Positions 1 through 12,322 of a DNA stretch of 64,000 nt are shown in pieces. The stretch is from assembly GCA_930367205.1 (NCBI GenBank), contig OV884013.1:89653333-89717332 (forward strand), in the 5' to 3' direction. How positions within the stretch are numbered: the stretch's first letter is position 1; the number at the start of each line of letters is the position of its first letter. The stretch is from Acanthosoma haemorrhoidale (Eukaryota; Arthropoda; Insecta; Hemiptera; Acanthosomatidae). The notes beneath the pieces are model-generated. The model was not told the DNA's origin. It did not search any database and was given only the letters and a program-made list of their open reading frames with translations. Position numbers and translations under genes: made by a program.

Positions 1-2472
1 ATATTCTATAACACCCTGGGTGACACAAACTGTCGCAAATGGATCATTTATTTCAGGTACGAAAAACATCGGCGTAGAAAAAATCTGTCCTGTCTCAAGC
101 TATTTTTGGTTTTTATCTTCTACTAAAGCCCCATTAGTAAAGTTGGACATTGCGTATTTAATAAGAACAGAGCAGGTTATAACTAGTTTAGATATGTTGC
201 TTACTGTAATAGTGCAGAGAAATATAGAAACCGACTGGGATTTCGTTACAACAATCATGAACTAAATATTTCTTTTTTAAATGTACGTAAACATAAGAAA
301 AACATAGCAAATGAAGAAAAATATTAAGATGTAGCCAGGAACGGGACTGCAATTACAGGTGAGTTGCTATTGTTAGCTCTTAAAACGAAGGTGTTTCTTT
401 TGTGTAATCGTTTTGAATACAAGTTTAACCAAACTTTCTGAGCTGTGATTTTCTCATGTTTATTTTTTGCTCATACATATTGTATTTTTAATAACTCATA
501 ATAATCGGGATTCAATGTTTTTTGGAAGGCATGAAATTTCAGACCGATTTGATCATTTTTACAACCGCGTTCATTTTCAGGTTTTTAAAGAGTTTTACAT
601 GCAGACGAACATACAGACAAAAGACGAGTGATATATTTAAAGCTTTTTCTACTTGGCTATTCTTATAATTTATAAATGCAGAAAATGCATGAGATGATTG
701 ACGTAATATTGCAGGTTAGGAGTAATGTACTTCTGGACTCCTGGGAACGGTGAGGCGCCAGGAACACCGCCTGAGATCACACTCACACACACCTTTCTTG
801 GCTTGCGTCATCGTCCTATTGTTGTTCTTTGCAGGTCGGTTCGTTTTCACTCGGCAATGAGATAAGCAAGCCAGCCTAATTATAATGTTTTATCGGGAGC
901 TTACGTCGTCAAGGCAACGGTGTTCTTTTCCAATGGGATTCAGATAACGGGCCAGTGACTATTTTATGTTAACGTTGATTTTCTACCCCATTTTCTTAAT
1001 GCCACCACCAAATCACAAAATAGGTTACTTAATAAAGAATAAAACTCTCATACTTTACACCATATTTCCATTTCAGTCATATAAAAATTTCAATTTTAAT
1101 CTATGTTTTAAAATCAGGAACTTCATTCCTCAAATTTGTATACTTTAATGAAATATACTTACTGTATGAGCACGGAGTACTAAATTTTTCAATCTACTAC
1201 TGTCTAACGTTAAACCTGGCTACATACTAGATAATTCCGTGTGAAACATCTTGGAACTATTTCCAAAATGTACTTTATAATGTCTGATAATGCTGGCAAG
1301 AATTTGTTTGGAGCTAACTTAGAAACCTCTGAGGCAACTTAATCAACTTAACCTTAGTCCCATAGGTGGGGAATATTAAAATGCCATTCCTTTCCTTTCT
1401 GGGTTTAGAAAATTTTTAAAATACCTTACTCATTCTACTAGTTACATTACTAATTCGTTAAGTTCCAAAACTTATGACTTTCTTTAACTCACCCTTCTAT
1501 AAAGCATAGAATTCCTCTTTTTTAGGCCCACGCAAATGATTTAACTCTTTATTTACCATAATAGTATAGCTTGTGAACCATGCTTAAATCATGTTGGATG
1601 GTTGTACGAGTATATATAATATTAATAAATTACCACCTCTTTATTTTCTACCTACAATCTATATGGATTCTACAGATTCACCAATCCTTTATTTTGGGTG
1701 CTTTTCTTGAGTTCTGGAAAAACTTAGTGGCTGAAACTCGCCACTTTACCTTACTTACCTTGTTTAACCGATAGCCATGAAACAGTATACCCTTGTCTAG
1801 AGCACATCCAATGCAGATGCATATGTGCAGTGGAGTTACTAAGAAATGACAGAATCAGTTAAGAGGTCAATGATCTCTAGAAAAATAAATCGGAGAAACG
1901 ATTAAATTAAATCCTTTCCAATAAATAATTACATCGAAGAGAGATGGAGAGCTCAGTATTAGCGAGAGGTAAGATAAGATCTGCTTACGTCATCGGCCAG
2001 CCCCCCAACGGCATCACCATCTACCGAGCCCAACCTCGGCTCTTAAGATGGCAATATTCTAAATGTCAGATAATACTCTTTTTTTGTGATGAATATATAC
2101 TGGTGCTAAAGCAGGCGATTTATAGCTTAAATCCCACTTTCTATATCGGGTGTGTTAGTAGTATAAACGACTCGCGTTTATCTTATCACTTATTGGAGTG
2201 ATTCCCAATTGCAATCATTGTTTGGCAAACAACATTTCGATTTTTATCCATCTCTTATCAACCATACGTTGGTACCAATTTATCACAACTTCTCATTTAT
2301 TGCCAGATGGAATCAACAGTCTGTGATCTAAGCTGCATTTATTTCAGTTGCGCCACTAACCAATACAAAACTTCTGGATTTTTCCAAGTATTTATTTTGT
2401 CATCTATTAAACCAACTGACCCAATTACTGTTAATGGAGCGCAAGTCTTCAAGAAATGTATCAGGTTTCTAG
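1..2472. other. Unassigned AT-rich DNA
   Basis: I recognise no gene or mobile element in this stretch. Open frames are short (under 90 codons), in low-complexity AT-rich sequence, and none shows a domain I know. A slightly GC-richer patch near 1980-2050 reads as nothing familiar on either strand. Confidence 0.6.
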
Positions 2473-2826
2473 AGTTATATAGTGCTAAGAATATTATAAT
2501 GCTAATATTATATATAATGGTAAAAGTAGAAGCAAGCCCCTTGTAGTGTATACCTGCCTCGTGACTTAGTGGAAGTCACTAGTGTTTCGTTTTTTTAGTA
2601 AACGACCGCATCCCTCCAAAACCTCCTTCACTGTTCCCTGAACTACACTGTTGTTATACATATACACAGCTTTAGCCCCAGACACTCGTCCGTACACATC
2701 CCAACTAGAATGTAGTAATGTAACTCTTAAAATTTGTATATACCAGTGTTTTGCTTATACTTTATAATAAAGCTTTTCTTTCTTTTCTTTTCAAAGACTA
2801 CTTAACTCTACAAAGATTATTTAACT
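2473..2826 (+). repeat. Family D repeat, copy 1 (AGTTA-ended, solo-LTR-like)
   Basis: This is one of four copies of an interspersed repeat of about 280-354 bp in the window (others at 10655-11008, 13283-13560 and 41527-41872). The ends read AGTTATAT... and ...ATTTAACT, a short imperfect terminal inverted repeat. A TATA-like tract (ATATATAAT) lies near the left end, and an AATAAA polyadenylation-type signal lies about 60 bp before the right end, followed by a pyrimidine-rich tract. This arrangement fits a solo LTR. LTRs of insect gypsy-type (errantivirus-like) elements often begin AGTTA and end with its inverse, but no internal coding region is present, so the class is inferred. Flanks read CTAG on the left and TAGG on the right, so only a 3-nt match (TAG) supports a target duplication. 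A non-autonomous DNA element is the alternative. Confidence 0.6.
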
Positions 2827-2999
2827 TAGGGCAACGGCCATTTGTAAGTTGGCAGGGCAGCATTGGTAGTTTTTACCATTGTAGTGCCAACTACTTCACA
2901 ACGAATAAATAGAAGTTAACTTATTCTCGGACCAGAAAACATCCGCCCACCTTTCCATATGTTATCAATAAAACTTCGGCGTCCTTATATAGAGAGGGG

Positions 3000-3643
3000 A
3001 CTAGATATCGACACGGCTGGGTTCAATAGGGGTGCGGGCATAGCCCGGCCCCTGACCTGTCTATATAAGAACAAAATTCTGAGCTGTTTCACACAGTCAG
3101 AACCAGACACATTAAGTGAACACAGTTTTTAACTATCTCTGCACCTCTCTTTCCGAACCTTGCTATGCTTTAGTCGGCATTGTCAGACCCTAAACGTTCC
3201 TAGTGGGATTATTTAGCCACGTCTCACTAAAATTAGCACATCATTAGAAGGGATCCCTTCCATGTAGACGACGGGGCCCTACAAAATGTACCTAGTAGCG
3301 TTTCCCGCAACAATGTAGTCTGCCTCTTTCTGATCGCCTTTGGGATCCGGACGTTTTTTGCCTACCCTTAGATACCGAATAAGAACTCGTGATCATTCTA
3401 AGACAACGTAAACTAACTATAAAAACAAGGCTTAAGCAGTAAACATAGTGCACTGTCAGAGCACAATTTTGAAGATCTTATGGAGTCAGATCAATAAAAA
3501 AAATACGAATAAATCTGTACACCGACTAGCCCGTCAGCAAAGGGCAAAGACCACATGTTTATTCATTTATCTCTTTCTTGTCACCCGCCGAGCAGTAGCC
3601 GGCTCGGCGAGACCTTCCCCCGGCGGGCGACCTCTCGACCGCA
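3000..3643 (+). repeat. Family C LTR-like repeat, copy 1
   Basis: It shares long stretches with 9541-10167, 18001-18570, 29149-29563 (inverted) and 32504-32665 (inverted). Visible landmarks in order are a TATA box (CTATATAAG at about 3061), CTCTCTTTCCGAACCTTGCT, GTCTGCCTCTTTC, CCCTTAGATACCGA, ATAGTGCACTGTCAG, TGGAGTCAGAT, an AATAAA at about 3493, and a GC-rich 3' end. The order of TATA box, transcribed part, polyadenylation signal and short tail is LTR architecture. Other copies end in CCCGACA or CCCAACA, compatible with TG...CA ends. No coding internal region is seen, so this is probably a solo LTR. The left boundary is approximate. Confidence 0.6.
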
Positions 3644-6600
3644 AGTAAGGTTTCAACAATGAATGTTACATAAATATGTGCGAACGAATGTTCTCACACC
3701 GGTAAGAGGAAGTGAGTGGTCCGAAGAAGTTGAAATCGAATACAGTCCGCTATCTGCAATTGCCAGTGTTCCAACGTGATTGTGCCGAAGGCCGAATACA
3801 CATCCTGCTCATTTTTAAAGGGGCTCGTTTCGAATTAACGCGCAAACTACCAATTATCAGTTCCCGATTGTTTTTGACCTTTGGCATTAACCACCAATTA
3901 TTGGTTTAACGGGCGTTAAAGTGCACGCATATTGATGAACGTTATTTGACTTTCAATGGCGAACACCGCCCTCCCCTCTACGTACTGTTTATGTACCCCT
4001 GACCTTTAGTCAGTGCAGGCGTAATAAATGATGAATTATCTCATCTTAACAGTGAATACAATTTATTTCCCAAGTCCGTGCGCTTATCAAATGATCTTTC
4101 CTAACCCTTTCAGAATATTAATATTAGGACCGAATTATCCGAACCCCCGGTTATAAGAGAATCTAGTTATTGGTATTTAGTAATGAAATTTTCATGAACA
4201 CTCATGACAACGTGATGTGACCTCTAATCCAAATTACATCAAAAGTACCCAAACAATTTAATTAATAGTAAGTGACATTTAAAATTTCATTCGACGCAGA
4301 TACAAAATGTAATACAAGAAGTCACTATAGTTGCCAATCGAGCTTCTTACAAAGTTCTGCATTTAACATTCCAGCGCTGGCATGCGACTATAAAGTACAC
4401 TCTCAAAGACCGAGCCGTTAGTTCTATAGTGTACCCCTCGGAGTAGCCTACAAACCCCGACCGAACAAAAAGTGCAGCTCGGATTATCCTCTTATAAAAA
4501 GTAAACCAGATTCGACAGTAGAGTGCTCTATGGCTGAGGGATCGACAGCCGTGGGAGCTAACGGACAAACCGTTACTGGATCAGGGAAGCAGTGGCCGCT
4601 GGAGCGGAACAGCACGAGCCTTCTGGATAACAAGCTGGCAGCAGAGTATAAGGGAGGAAAATATAATTATACATCATTATTAGTCTTGGTAAAGTATCAA
4701 ATGTGGTAAAATACTGAAACTCTATAACATACTCAGCATAACCCATGTTTACAATTAAAATAGAATGGTTTTTTTTCATAGCGATTTCTTTAATTACTTA
4801 AAAACAACTAATTCGGATTATGTGATCGCATTTGTTATTATTAAATGAAATTGTTGCAAAAAACAAAACAAATAAGAACAGAGGTGGAGAGGCAATTCGC
4901 ACTCGTAACCCATTCAATCCCATAAAATTCTGGTAACACTTAAGGTAAGTATCACTTTTTTTTTAACATTTTAACAATCATAAAAACTGCATAACTTACG
5001 TTAAATAATTCCTTATGAAAATTACGTTACAGGGATTTTGTAACTAATTTTATTTTGCGTGAGATGAATACACTTCCTGTCAAAACAATGTTTACAGGGT
5101 CAAGGAGTTTTAAAGAATGGCAGGATTTTTTCCTATGAATCTCAATCACACAATGGTTAACATCGGTCTTTCAATATTTTACCATGATTTATATTTCATT
5201 TCAATAGGCTAGTAGTTACCATCAATGACTCCTGAGATTCCCAGCATCCCCCATAAAGATTCCATCCTAAATAATATATTATTAAGCGATTATACAAGGT
5301 ATATTTTTAAGTTTGGTCTGAGCTAGGACCACTCTTACTTGTATTTATTTTTGTTGTCTTTCATTTTTAATTCTATTATTTTTTAAATAAAAAGCATTAA
5401 TTTAATTTAAAGCTATAATTTTTCAACAGAGCGATTACCCTGACCAATGCCTACTCGACCTGTTTTATTCAGAATTGCATCGGATCCTTATTTTCGCTAA
5501 CAATCAACAATCGTGGAATTTGTAAGGGTGATTTCATAATTTTTTATTTTCTTTAGAATGAGTTTCGTACCGTTTAAGTGGTTTTTGCTAAAAAATAAAT
5601 AACAAAACTATCAACGCTGTTAAGGGAATAGTAAACAATTTCTAGCCAATAACTAAAATAGACAAATCCAGTTGATATCGAGTCCCGGACCCAATGTAAT
5701 TCTGTATAATTTCTCTGGCTGTTAATTCTTAATTAATAAAAAATAAAAGTTTACTTACCACTGGTCTCGTAAAATTTTAGGCCGCTACAGTTCACCTGAA
5801 ATAATAAATGATGTCAGTAACTTAGTAAAACATATTTAACATATTATCATGTTAAATAAATATTTCTTAGTTGTAAGAAGGTTGGACTGTTGTAGTCCAG
5901 CAAAAAAAAATCCACAAAATAGCTCACATTTTTTTTATTTTATTTTACAGAAAGAACAAAGCGAAGGAATGCCCTATAAAGGAAAATAGGTTATTTACAA
6001 AAAGTATTTATGGCATACACACGGAATCTGAATTTATGAAAATTCCTAACGTGAGAAGGTTTTGCTATAAGGATACGCTGTAATAATACTTGCGAAATTC
6101 AATGCCATAACTACCGTGTAATTATTTTACGATCTACAGTAATACGACTTAAATACTTTGCCTTTCTCTTCATAATTATCAAAAAGGTTCGTTATGGAAT
6201 CCACTTTCGCTGCAATTACATTCAATAAATATACATTAAAGTCCAGTTCTCCTTTCTAATACATTACATGAGACGGCAGATTGCTTCTAGTAGAGTCATA
6301 GTTGTCACTGGAAAACTATTACTTAACGAGCTCCTACATCTAGCGATTTTGATAATAGATGATAATAGTTGAATTTTATCGAAATCGAAACATCGCTTTC
6401 TCGAGATAAGGGGAAATGTGGGAAATTTATTAACATAAGATATAAAATTAAAATAGGTAATTATGAAATACTGCTAGTGATATGTGGAAAGCTGATAGTA
6501 ATTAATTAAAATACAACCTCAGTACTGAGTATGGCGTACATTAATTAAGTATCGTAAAGGAAAACATAATTAGGATAAATCATAAATGATGTTATAAGAC

Positions 6601-6690
6601 CGTCAGCATGATGTTGGATTCCCGACTACCCAATATATTTCTTTCCTTAATAATGATTCTTAATATTTGTATCGCTTCTTTTTATATATT
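3644..6690. other. Unassigned DNA with a GC-richer patch at 4350-4640
   Basis: No gene is recognised. Between about 4350 and 4640 the composition is clearly less AT-rich and, read on the minus strand, contains a TTTATAAGAGG TATA-like motif. It may be a decayed LTR or other repeat, but no second copy was found in the window. A short hairpin (TTAACC... / ...GGTTTAAC) lies near 3888-3911. The rest is AT-rich and featureless. Confidence 0.5.
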
Positions 6691-6727
6691 ATATATAATT
6701 ATCTGTAAATTTAAAGGGGCTATAAAA
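6691..6727. repeat. 37-bp perfect direct repeat, copy 1
   Basis: The 37 bases starting ATATATAATTATCTG and ending GGGGCTATAAAA recur without a mismatch at 7617-7653. After copy 1 comes a run of G, and after copy 2 a run of A. By comparison with the 55.9 kb element, the repeat lies at the extreme 3' end of the family B retrotransposon, so copy 1 probably marks the end of an adjacent, mostly lost copy. Confidence 0.75.
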
Positions 6728-6792
6728 GGGGGGGGGGAAATCGCTTTTATTGTAAAAGGCGAAAGATTTATTAGCTTTGAAAGGAGACCAGA

Positions 6793-6990
6793 CTGTCGGG
6801 GAAAAATTAGGTTAAGAATTAGTATGTAAGTTAGTTTTAATTTTGATCCAAAATGTGAGCCCCATCACCTTTATTAGTCAGTTTAGTCCAGTCACGTATG
6901 TATATCATTATACTTGTTTATTCATTATATAATTTTTATAAAATAATAAAACCTGTATATGCGATACTACAGGAAATACAAACTAAAATC
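6793..6990 (+). mobile_element. Family B Jockey-like retrotransposon, 3' UTR only
   Basis: This is a noncoding remnant closely matching 7379-7579. Both begin TGTCGGGGAAA, continue with GTAAGTTAGTTTTAA, share a block around ATCATTATACTTGTTTATTC, and finish with CTACAGGAAATACAAA. It contains AATAAAAC, which could serve as a polyadenylation signal. It is 5'-truncated relative to the downstream copy, which retains reverse transcriptase coding sequence. Confidence 0.7.
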
Positions 6991-7094
6991 ATTTTAGTAA
7001 TAAAATAGAAAAAGTACGACACAGGTCTTAACGGCTATCGCACTTGCTAACTTGACCCAACCTGTCGCTTCGTCTCAAATTGATGATATATAAA

Positions 7095-7394
7095 TGTGTC
7101 CTCCGGCCAGCTCTGCTGTACGGTGCGCCGCTATTTATCTCTTGACCGACAATACGATGTTTCCAACATTTTCAGAATGGGATCATGCGAGAAGTGGTCC
7201 AACATACCTCTCTCGAGAGGTTGAAGAACGCTGACCTGCACCCGTTGCTTGGTGTGCCGTCGGCGGGTGAGTTCATCCGCCGGAGACACATAAAGTTTTT
7301 TGACTCGTTGCAGCTCCTAACCAACCCAGTGTTTAACACTATGGCCCCACCACCCCTCCCGCATAGATGGCAACAGGCTGTCGGGGAAATATAA
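7095..7394 (+). pseudogene. Reverse transcriptase C-terminal fragment, family B Jockey-like
   Basis: In its reading frames the region gives RPALLYGAPLFIS, an interruption, then about 60 residues including LLGVPSAGEFIRRRHIKFF and TNPVFNTM, ending at a stop in TATAATTAA. In Jockey-clade reverse transcriptases the region after the thumb reads roughly 'LxYGxxxW ... DLGIPT ... FY ... HPNPL', and this segment follows that order. The catalytic fingers and palm (FADD box) are absent because the copy is 5'-truncated. A frame break lies near 7135-7185. The 55.9 kb copy repeats GVP...DSLQ...NPVFNTM-like sequence, which supports a real protein origin. It is not functional. Confidence 0.6.
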
Positions 7395-7616
7395 TTAATT
7401 AATAAGAATTAGAATGTAAGTTAGTTTTAAGTTTGATAAAAAAAAGTCCCATCATCTTTATTAGTCAGTGTAGTCTAGTCACGTATAATGTATATCATTA
7501 TACTTGTTTATTCATTATATAATTTTTATAAAATAACAAAACCTGTATATAATGTAGCGATGCTACAGGAAATACAAAAATAATTTGTAAATAGATTCGC
7601 CTGAGGATCTATAATT

Positions 7617-7653
7617 ATATATAATTATCTGTAAATTTAAAGGGGCTATAAAA
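7617..7653. repeat. 37-bp perfect direct repeat, copy 2
   Basis: Identical to 6691-6727. It is followed by an A-rich stretch (about GAAAAAAAAAG) that could be a decayed poly(A) tail of the retrotransposon copy it terminates. Confidence 0.75.
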
Positions 7654-7659
7654 GAAAAA

Positions 7660-9490
7660 AAAAGTATCACATTTTTTTTTTGTTGAATTTTTTATTATTA
7701 CTTTTATTAGTAATATTTTTTTGTATTTTGTGTTCCTTTATATTAAAAATATAATTATTTTAGGAAGCAGTTAATAAGAGTTGAAACGTGTAGTATCTGT
7801 GTTGGATAGATCATTCAAAAACAAATAAACTCTCTCATTACAGAGCAACTGACTGTGGAAAAAGTCTTCAATTGCTTTCAAAATTGTTTTTCTCAGACCA
7901 TACCATGGTTTTGTTCCTGGGCATTTAAAAGAGTTGGGTAGAACTAAGAAGATCTAGGAGCAACAGATGACGACCCGCATGAACTGACATTTACTGATCA
8001 TGCTGGATTCGATTAATATTCTGACATATGGTTCAACTCGTGATAGCTCCGCAGCCTTGACATATCGACGGCCGCTAATAAATCCAACGAGTTACTTATA
8101 ACTGAGGCCTAGGAAGTGACCTCATAAATCAAAAGTGGGCTTGCTGATATAAACGCTTCATCGACAGATACGTACAAGTGCTATGGTGGAACCCACGAAG
8201 CCCACAAAGCAAAGAACCTAACACTAAGTCCTGCAGTAGTAAGTACAGAGGGGCGTACAATAAGGCACCTGTTGCCATCCCACACCTCACAGCCTCACTC
8301 ACGCCATCTTCCATGAATGCGCACCAGCTATTAAGGGAGCTGCGTCACCTCACCACAGGCACAGAGAAAGAGCGATCTTTCAAAAGATGCAGATTAGTCG
8401 CTCTCAATGACTGCTATCTTTTCACAGGCACACACAGCCATCCGCTGCATAATTCATGTCCGTTATTCACCTGCAGGCAGCTATTGTTGCTCAGATAGCG
8501 CAGAGGGAAAAGCACTTGGCGATGTTGAAGAGACGTAGTTTCATAGTCTGTAGGATGTAAAAAAAATCTACTGACTACTTCCTATACCTACGAAACAAGG
8601 GTCCAAGTCTATTTGTTGTCGTAAAATGTTGCAGTTCTTTCGTTTCTTACATTTTCCAGCCCTTAATGGATTTCAACCTCTCTTCAGGTAACTAGAAAAA
8701 AATTCTGAAAATTGAAATCTGAGTCCCCTCGGTATGTCAAAATCAGTACATTCCGCTTATATGTGATTTTATGACACATGACAGAAACGAGTCAAGATTT
8801 TTTTGTCTTGTTGAAGTACAAACTACTTTATCGACAGTATTTCAGGCCTATGTTTGTTTTAGAAGAAAAAAAATATTTTAGTTATACTGGATTTTAAGTT
8901 CAAGTTAAATGTAAAGTAGTCAGGAATAAAATAAGTGTTTATATAGAGATATTTTATTTTGATCGGCCAGATACTGGGGATTTGTTAAAAAAATGTCCCT
9001 ACTTATGTACCAGATTTTATCACACCAGGTACAACAAAATTTGGCTGCCATTAAGTTAAAATAAAGCGTAATTAAAAAAAAAATTAGAATCAATGAAATG
9101 TGTCTTTTGAAAATGACGCATTTATGATTTATACTCCTTTTACCAAACACCTCTGATACTATATTAATATTAATTTACAGTTCAGACTATATAGGCACTA
9201 TAAACTATATATAAGAATATTAAATATACAATGGGCTTGGTATAAAAAAAATGTTTTAATCTTTTATTTTAAAACAGAGGTTCTTTATAGTAAAGTCTTA
9301 GGCAGACCAAGTATTTTTTATGTGAAACCGAGTGGTGTGACAACTTTTTAACCGTGGAAAAAATTAAGCTACCTTATACTCTGTCTGATATAAGCAAATT
9401 AGCAGTGTACATACCACAAAATTAAAGTAAATATCTTTTTAACCAAAGAGGCTGTGAATAATGTTAATAATAAATAGCTAGTTGCAAAGT
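7660..9490. other. Unassigned DNA with a GC-richer island at 8110-8520
   Basis: The island at 8110-8520 is open on the plus strand for about 106 codons (8178-8498) and on the minus strand for 61 codons. The conceptual proteins show no domain I recognise and no repeats. It may be a diverged transposon piece. The rest is AT-rich with homopolymer runs and no recognised feature. Confidence 0.45.
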
Positions 9491-9540
9491 TGTTCCCAGA
9501 CCGCTACTAAGGATCGACATCATAGACTGACGGAGGGAAG

Positions 9541-10167
9541 TCAGAGCCTCATTGGCCCAAATAAAATCTCTCCTGATTGGCCCGAATAAACCGCTCTCTC
9601 ATTGGCAGCGACTGGCTATATATATATATACCTCTGTGTCCTAGCTGACGATGCAAATTGAGAGCTTTGGACGATAAAAAAACTTACGATGCAGTGGAGC
9701 TTTGGCTCAGTTCGGAACTGGTACTCGCAGCTGTACTGATGTTTCTAACTTCTGCATTTTTATTTAAGCTCCGCGCATCTTTATTCCTAACCAGATTATT
9801 CTGGCGCTGTCATCCTCCACACCTTTTCGGTGAAGTACCCAGACTTCTGCCCCACTAAACGGCTATATCTTCGGACGATGACTTCTAGGGCACCACAACC
9901 TTCTTAGTGGCACTTCTTTACATTCGCCTTTGGGGACGGCTTTCGACTACCCTTAGATTCCGAGTGTGAACTTGGGGCTTTTCAAGACCACGTAAATTAC
10001 TTCAAACCTAACCGGTACATACCTGTTCTCCTGAGCACAGTGCACTATGGAGTCAGATAGTTCAACAATGGTACCCACCACCAAGCAGTTGTTTAGGTAA
10101 CAGACCACTTAACTCTTTCTCTTCTTCCAGGATTAGGCTTGGAAGACCCCTTCGCGACGGCCCAACA
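9541..10167 (+). repeat. Family C LTR-like repeat, copy 2
   Basis: This copy has the clearest promoter: three ATTGG motifs (inverted CCAAT boxes) starting at 9551, 9576 and 9601, exactly 25 bp apart, then a TATA tract at 9617. Downstream it shares TCGCCTTTGGG, CCCTTAGATTCCGAGTGTGAA, AAGACCACGTAAA, TTCTCCTGAGCACAGTGCA and TATGGAGTCAGATAG with copies at 3.0 and 18.0 kb. It ends GACGGCCCAACA. A 66-codon open frame at 9658-9858 lies inside it and is not credible as a gene. The middle (9660-9900) is diverged. It is probably a solo LTR; the left edge is uncertain by several tens of bases. Confidence 0.6.
9551..9625 (+). promoter_or_regulatory. LTR promoter: three ATTGG boxes plus TATA
   Basis: ATTGG at 9551, 9576 and 9601 (25-bp spacing) precedes a TATA tract at 9617, 16 bp after the start of the last box. 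The copy at 18.0 kb keeps the same 25-bp and 16-bp spacings. Inverted CCAAT boxes upstream of TATA are typical RNA polymerase II promoter elements. Activity is not shown by sequence. Confidence 0.55.
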
Positions 10168-10654
10168 CTGAGACTTTCGCCAAAATCAGCAGGGTTTCAC
10201 TGAGAGAAATATCGTACATATTATGATTCTCCATAATCAGTCCACTTCATTTTTTAACTATACAATGCGGCGATAATCTAGATTTTAAATAATACCAATA
10301 TTCGTTTCTCATCAATAGTTTTTCTATATTTGGGCATCGCTTTCAAATGTGAGCTCTTGGCATCCCCATTGGCTATCCAGCAATCAGTCAACCACTAAAA
10401 ACTATGAACAACATAGGAACCTCTCCTAACCCATTCCTTCCTCTTCTTCCTATTATCCATGTGCTGTATAATAGCATAATGGTAGAGTGAGTACTTTGAA
10501 GCGTGTGATGATAAGCTGTTGAAGGGACTTGCCAATTAAAGAAAACCTTTAAATGAGAAACAAATATTGATGTTATTTAAAACCTAGTTTTGTTACCTGC
10601 TTGTTCTTTTTACACGACTTTCTTTCTGTATAAATCACCCTAGATCATCTTAAG
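10168..10654. other. Unassigned AT-rich DNA
   Basis: Nothing recognisable between the family C copy and the inverted family D copy. No open frame of note. Confidence 0.6.
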
Positions 10655-11008
10655 TTAATAATCTTTGTAGAGGAGAGTATTTTAAAATAAAATAAAGAAA
10701 AGCTTTATTATGAAGTACAAGCAAAACACTGGTATATACAAATATTAAGAGTTATACTGGGTCCGATGTTAGGGAACGAGTGTCTGGGAAACAAGTGTGG
10801 ACTGGGGCTAAAGCTGAGACATATGTGTATAAGAGAAGGGTAGTTCCGGCATTGGGATGGAGGTCTTGGAAGGAATGCGGTTGCTTACTTAAAAATATCA
10901 GAGACTTCCATGAAGCCACGAGGCAGGTATACAGGTCTGCTCAACTCCCTTCTACTTTTAGCATTATATATAATATTAGCATTACAATATTCTTAGCATT
11001 ATATAACT
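10655..11008 (-). repeat. Family D repeat, copy 2 (inverted)
   Basis: On the plus strand it starts AGTTAATAATCTTTGTAG and ends TTATATAACT, so it lies in inverse orientation to the copies at 2.47 and 41.5 kb. The polyadenylation-type signal appears as TTTATT near 10708 on the plus strand, and GGTATATACAAATATTAAG matches the other copies. At 354 bp it is the same length as copy 1. Flanks CTTA and GTAG show no clean target duplication. The 78-codon open frame at 10780-11016 runs antisense through the repeat and is not a gene. Confidence 0.6.
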
Positions 11009-12270
11009 GTAGATAAAAAACTGATCACTCGAAAAGTAAACACAAATTTGCTTTACTTCTCGAAATTAAATAATAACACCTATTTAAATTAAGAAATTCA
11101 CACAAAATGGTGTCCCTTTACAGCTCATGCCTCGACCGAAATACATAACAGCAATAATTGAACGATTGAGGGATCGATCACTATAAAGATCTTAACGATT
11201 GAGATTGCATCACTAATTGCAAGTTATGTGGCCATGGCTACGTCATAGCATCAAAGCGCGATTATTTGATCGAACAGCTGATTGTTTCCGCAATCAACTA
11301 ACGCCATTAAAACGTTGTGTTTACCTTTCACATGAGGTGATAGTACATTGACGGTTTTATGATTAGGGATGGTGTAGATTTTATCAACATTATCAATAAA
11401 AAAAAAAAAGATTCCTGATAAAAATATTGAAGGTTTCAAGGTAGTGCAGGGAATAGAGACTGAAAAAGGGGCCGTACCTTATAAAAGGTCAAGCATTTCT
11501 TATTTTGTCATGCAACACATAGATATGTACCTTATTCCTTAGCTGAGAATCCAAGTTTCTGACTTCCCCAAGGGGTTTTTATTAATGGTGCTTTTTATTA
11601 TCATTTAACAACCTATCCTAACTTTTATCTTCCGAAAAAAAACTTCCTATTGTCATCAAATAATCATTAAAATGACTGTGTAGGATATTCCCAATCGATA
11701 TCTTTGATAACTAAGGGGTGGGGAATAGTAAAAAAATCAAATCATAAATTAGTCCGGTAACGTCCAGGATATTAATATTTGAACTGAATCATTTGATAGA
11801 ATTCGGTCTTTATGTTTTGAACTAACAAAGAAATGCCAAAAACTAAGGGTTTCCATAATGGAATTGAATTTCATATTTATTACTTGATGAATAGATCTAA
11901 TTGTTGTGGTTTCGTTGGTATTTTATAAAAAATAATCCTCGTGTCTGTCTGTTCTTGTCTTTGTTTAAGCTATCTATATCTAAGAGATTTTACGGGGAGG
12001 TTCGATTTGACATTGGACAGACTTAAAAATAATAGCTATTAGTGTCAAACAATATGGTCACTAATTAAATAACTACTTGTTAGTAAAAACTACAATACAT
12101 ACTTTTCCTTAATTTTGGGCAAAATTAATTCAAATTGTACGCGCAACATCTGTTTTTAGGGGCTGAATGGAATGTTACATGATAGCTAGTTTTGATGTTT
12201 AACGACACTAAAAATAACCTAAGTTCATTAATCAATTACTTAGTCGGTATGAATGAGAACATTTATCACT
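11009..12270. other. Unassigned AT-rich DNA
   Basis: No recognised gene or repeat. It contains an A-rich run near 11400 and otherwise ordinary AT-rich sequence. Confidence 0.6.
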
Positions 12271-12322
12271 ATTAATTATTGCCTAACAATGCAGATTGTA
12301 ATTTATCACAATAAAGAAGTTT
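12271..12322 (+). mobile_element. Jockey family A 3'-end fragment
   Basis: ATTAATTATTGCC, GCAGATTGTAATT, then CACAATAAAGAAG follows the same order as the 3' terminus of the retrotransposon at 21.8-22.8 kb (minus strand: TAATTATTATTGCC, GGCAGGTTGTAATTATAGCA, CAATAAAGGAA) and the tail at 29.83 kb. It is very short, with no clear poly(A) left. Confidence 0.5.

Larger units (their letters stand above)
7085..7653 (+). mobile_element. Family B Jockey-like non-LTR retrotransposon, 5'-truncated
   Basis: The first 300 bp encode the C-terminal end of a reverse transcriptase (described separately). After the stop comes a 3' UTR matching 6793-6990, then the perfect 37-bp block at 7617-7653 and a short A-rich tail. 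A second, more decayed copy with the same order lies at 55935-56280. 5' truncation is the usual fate of LINE-type insertions. No target-site duplication was identified. Confidence 0.65.

Noticed and set aside
8178..8498. 106-codon open frame in a GC-richer island
   Set aside because: A minus-strand frame overlaps it, there is no domain, and it may simply be repeat DNA with few stops because of base composition.
10780..11016. 78-codon open frame
   Set aside because: Lies antisense inside a family D repeat; the other three copies do not keep the frame.
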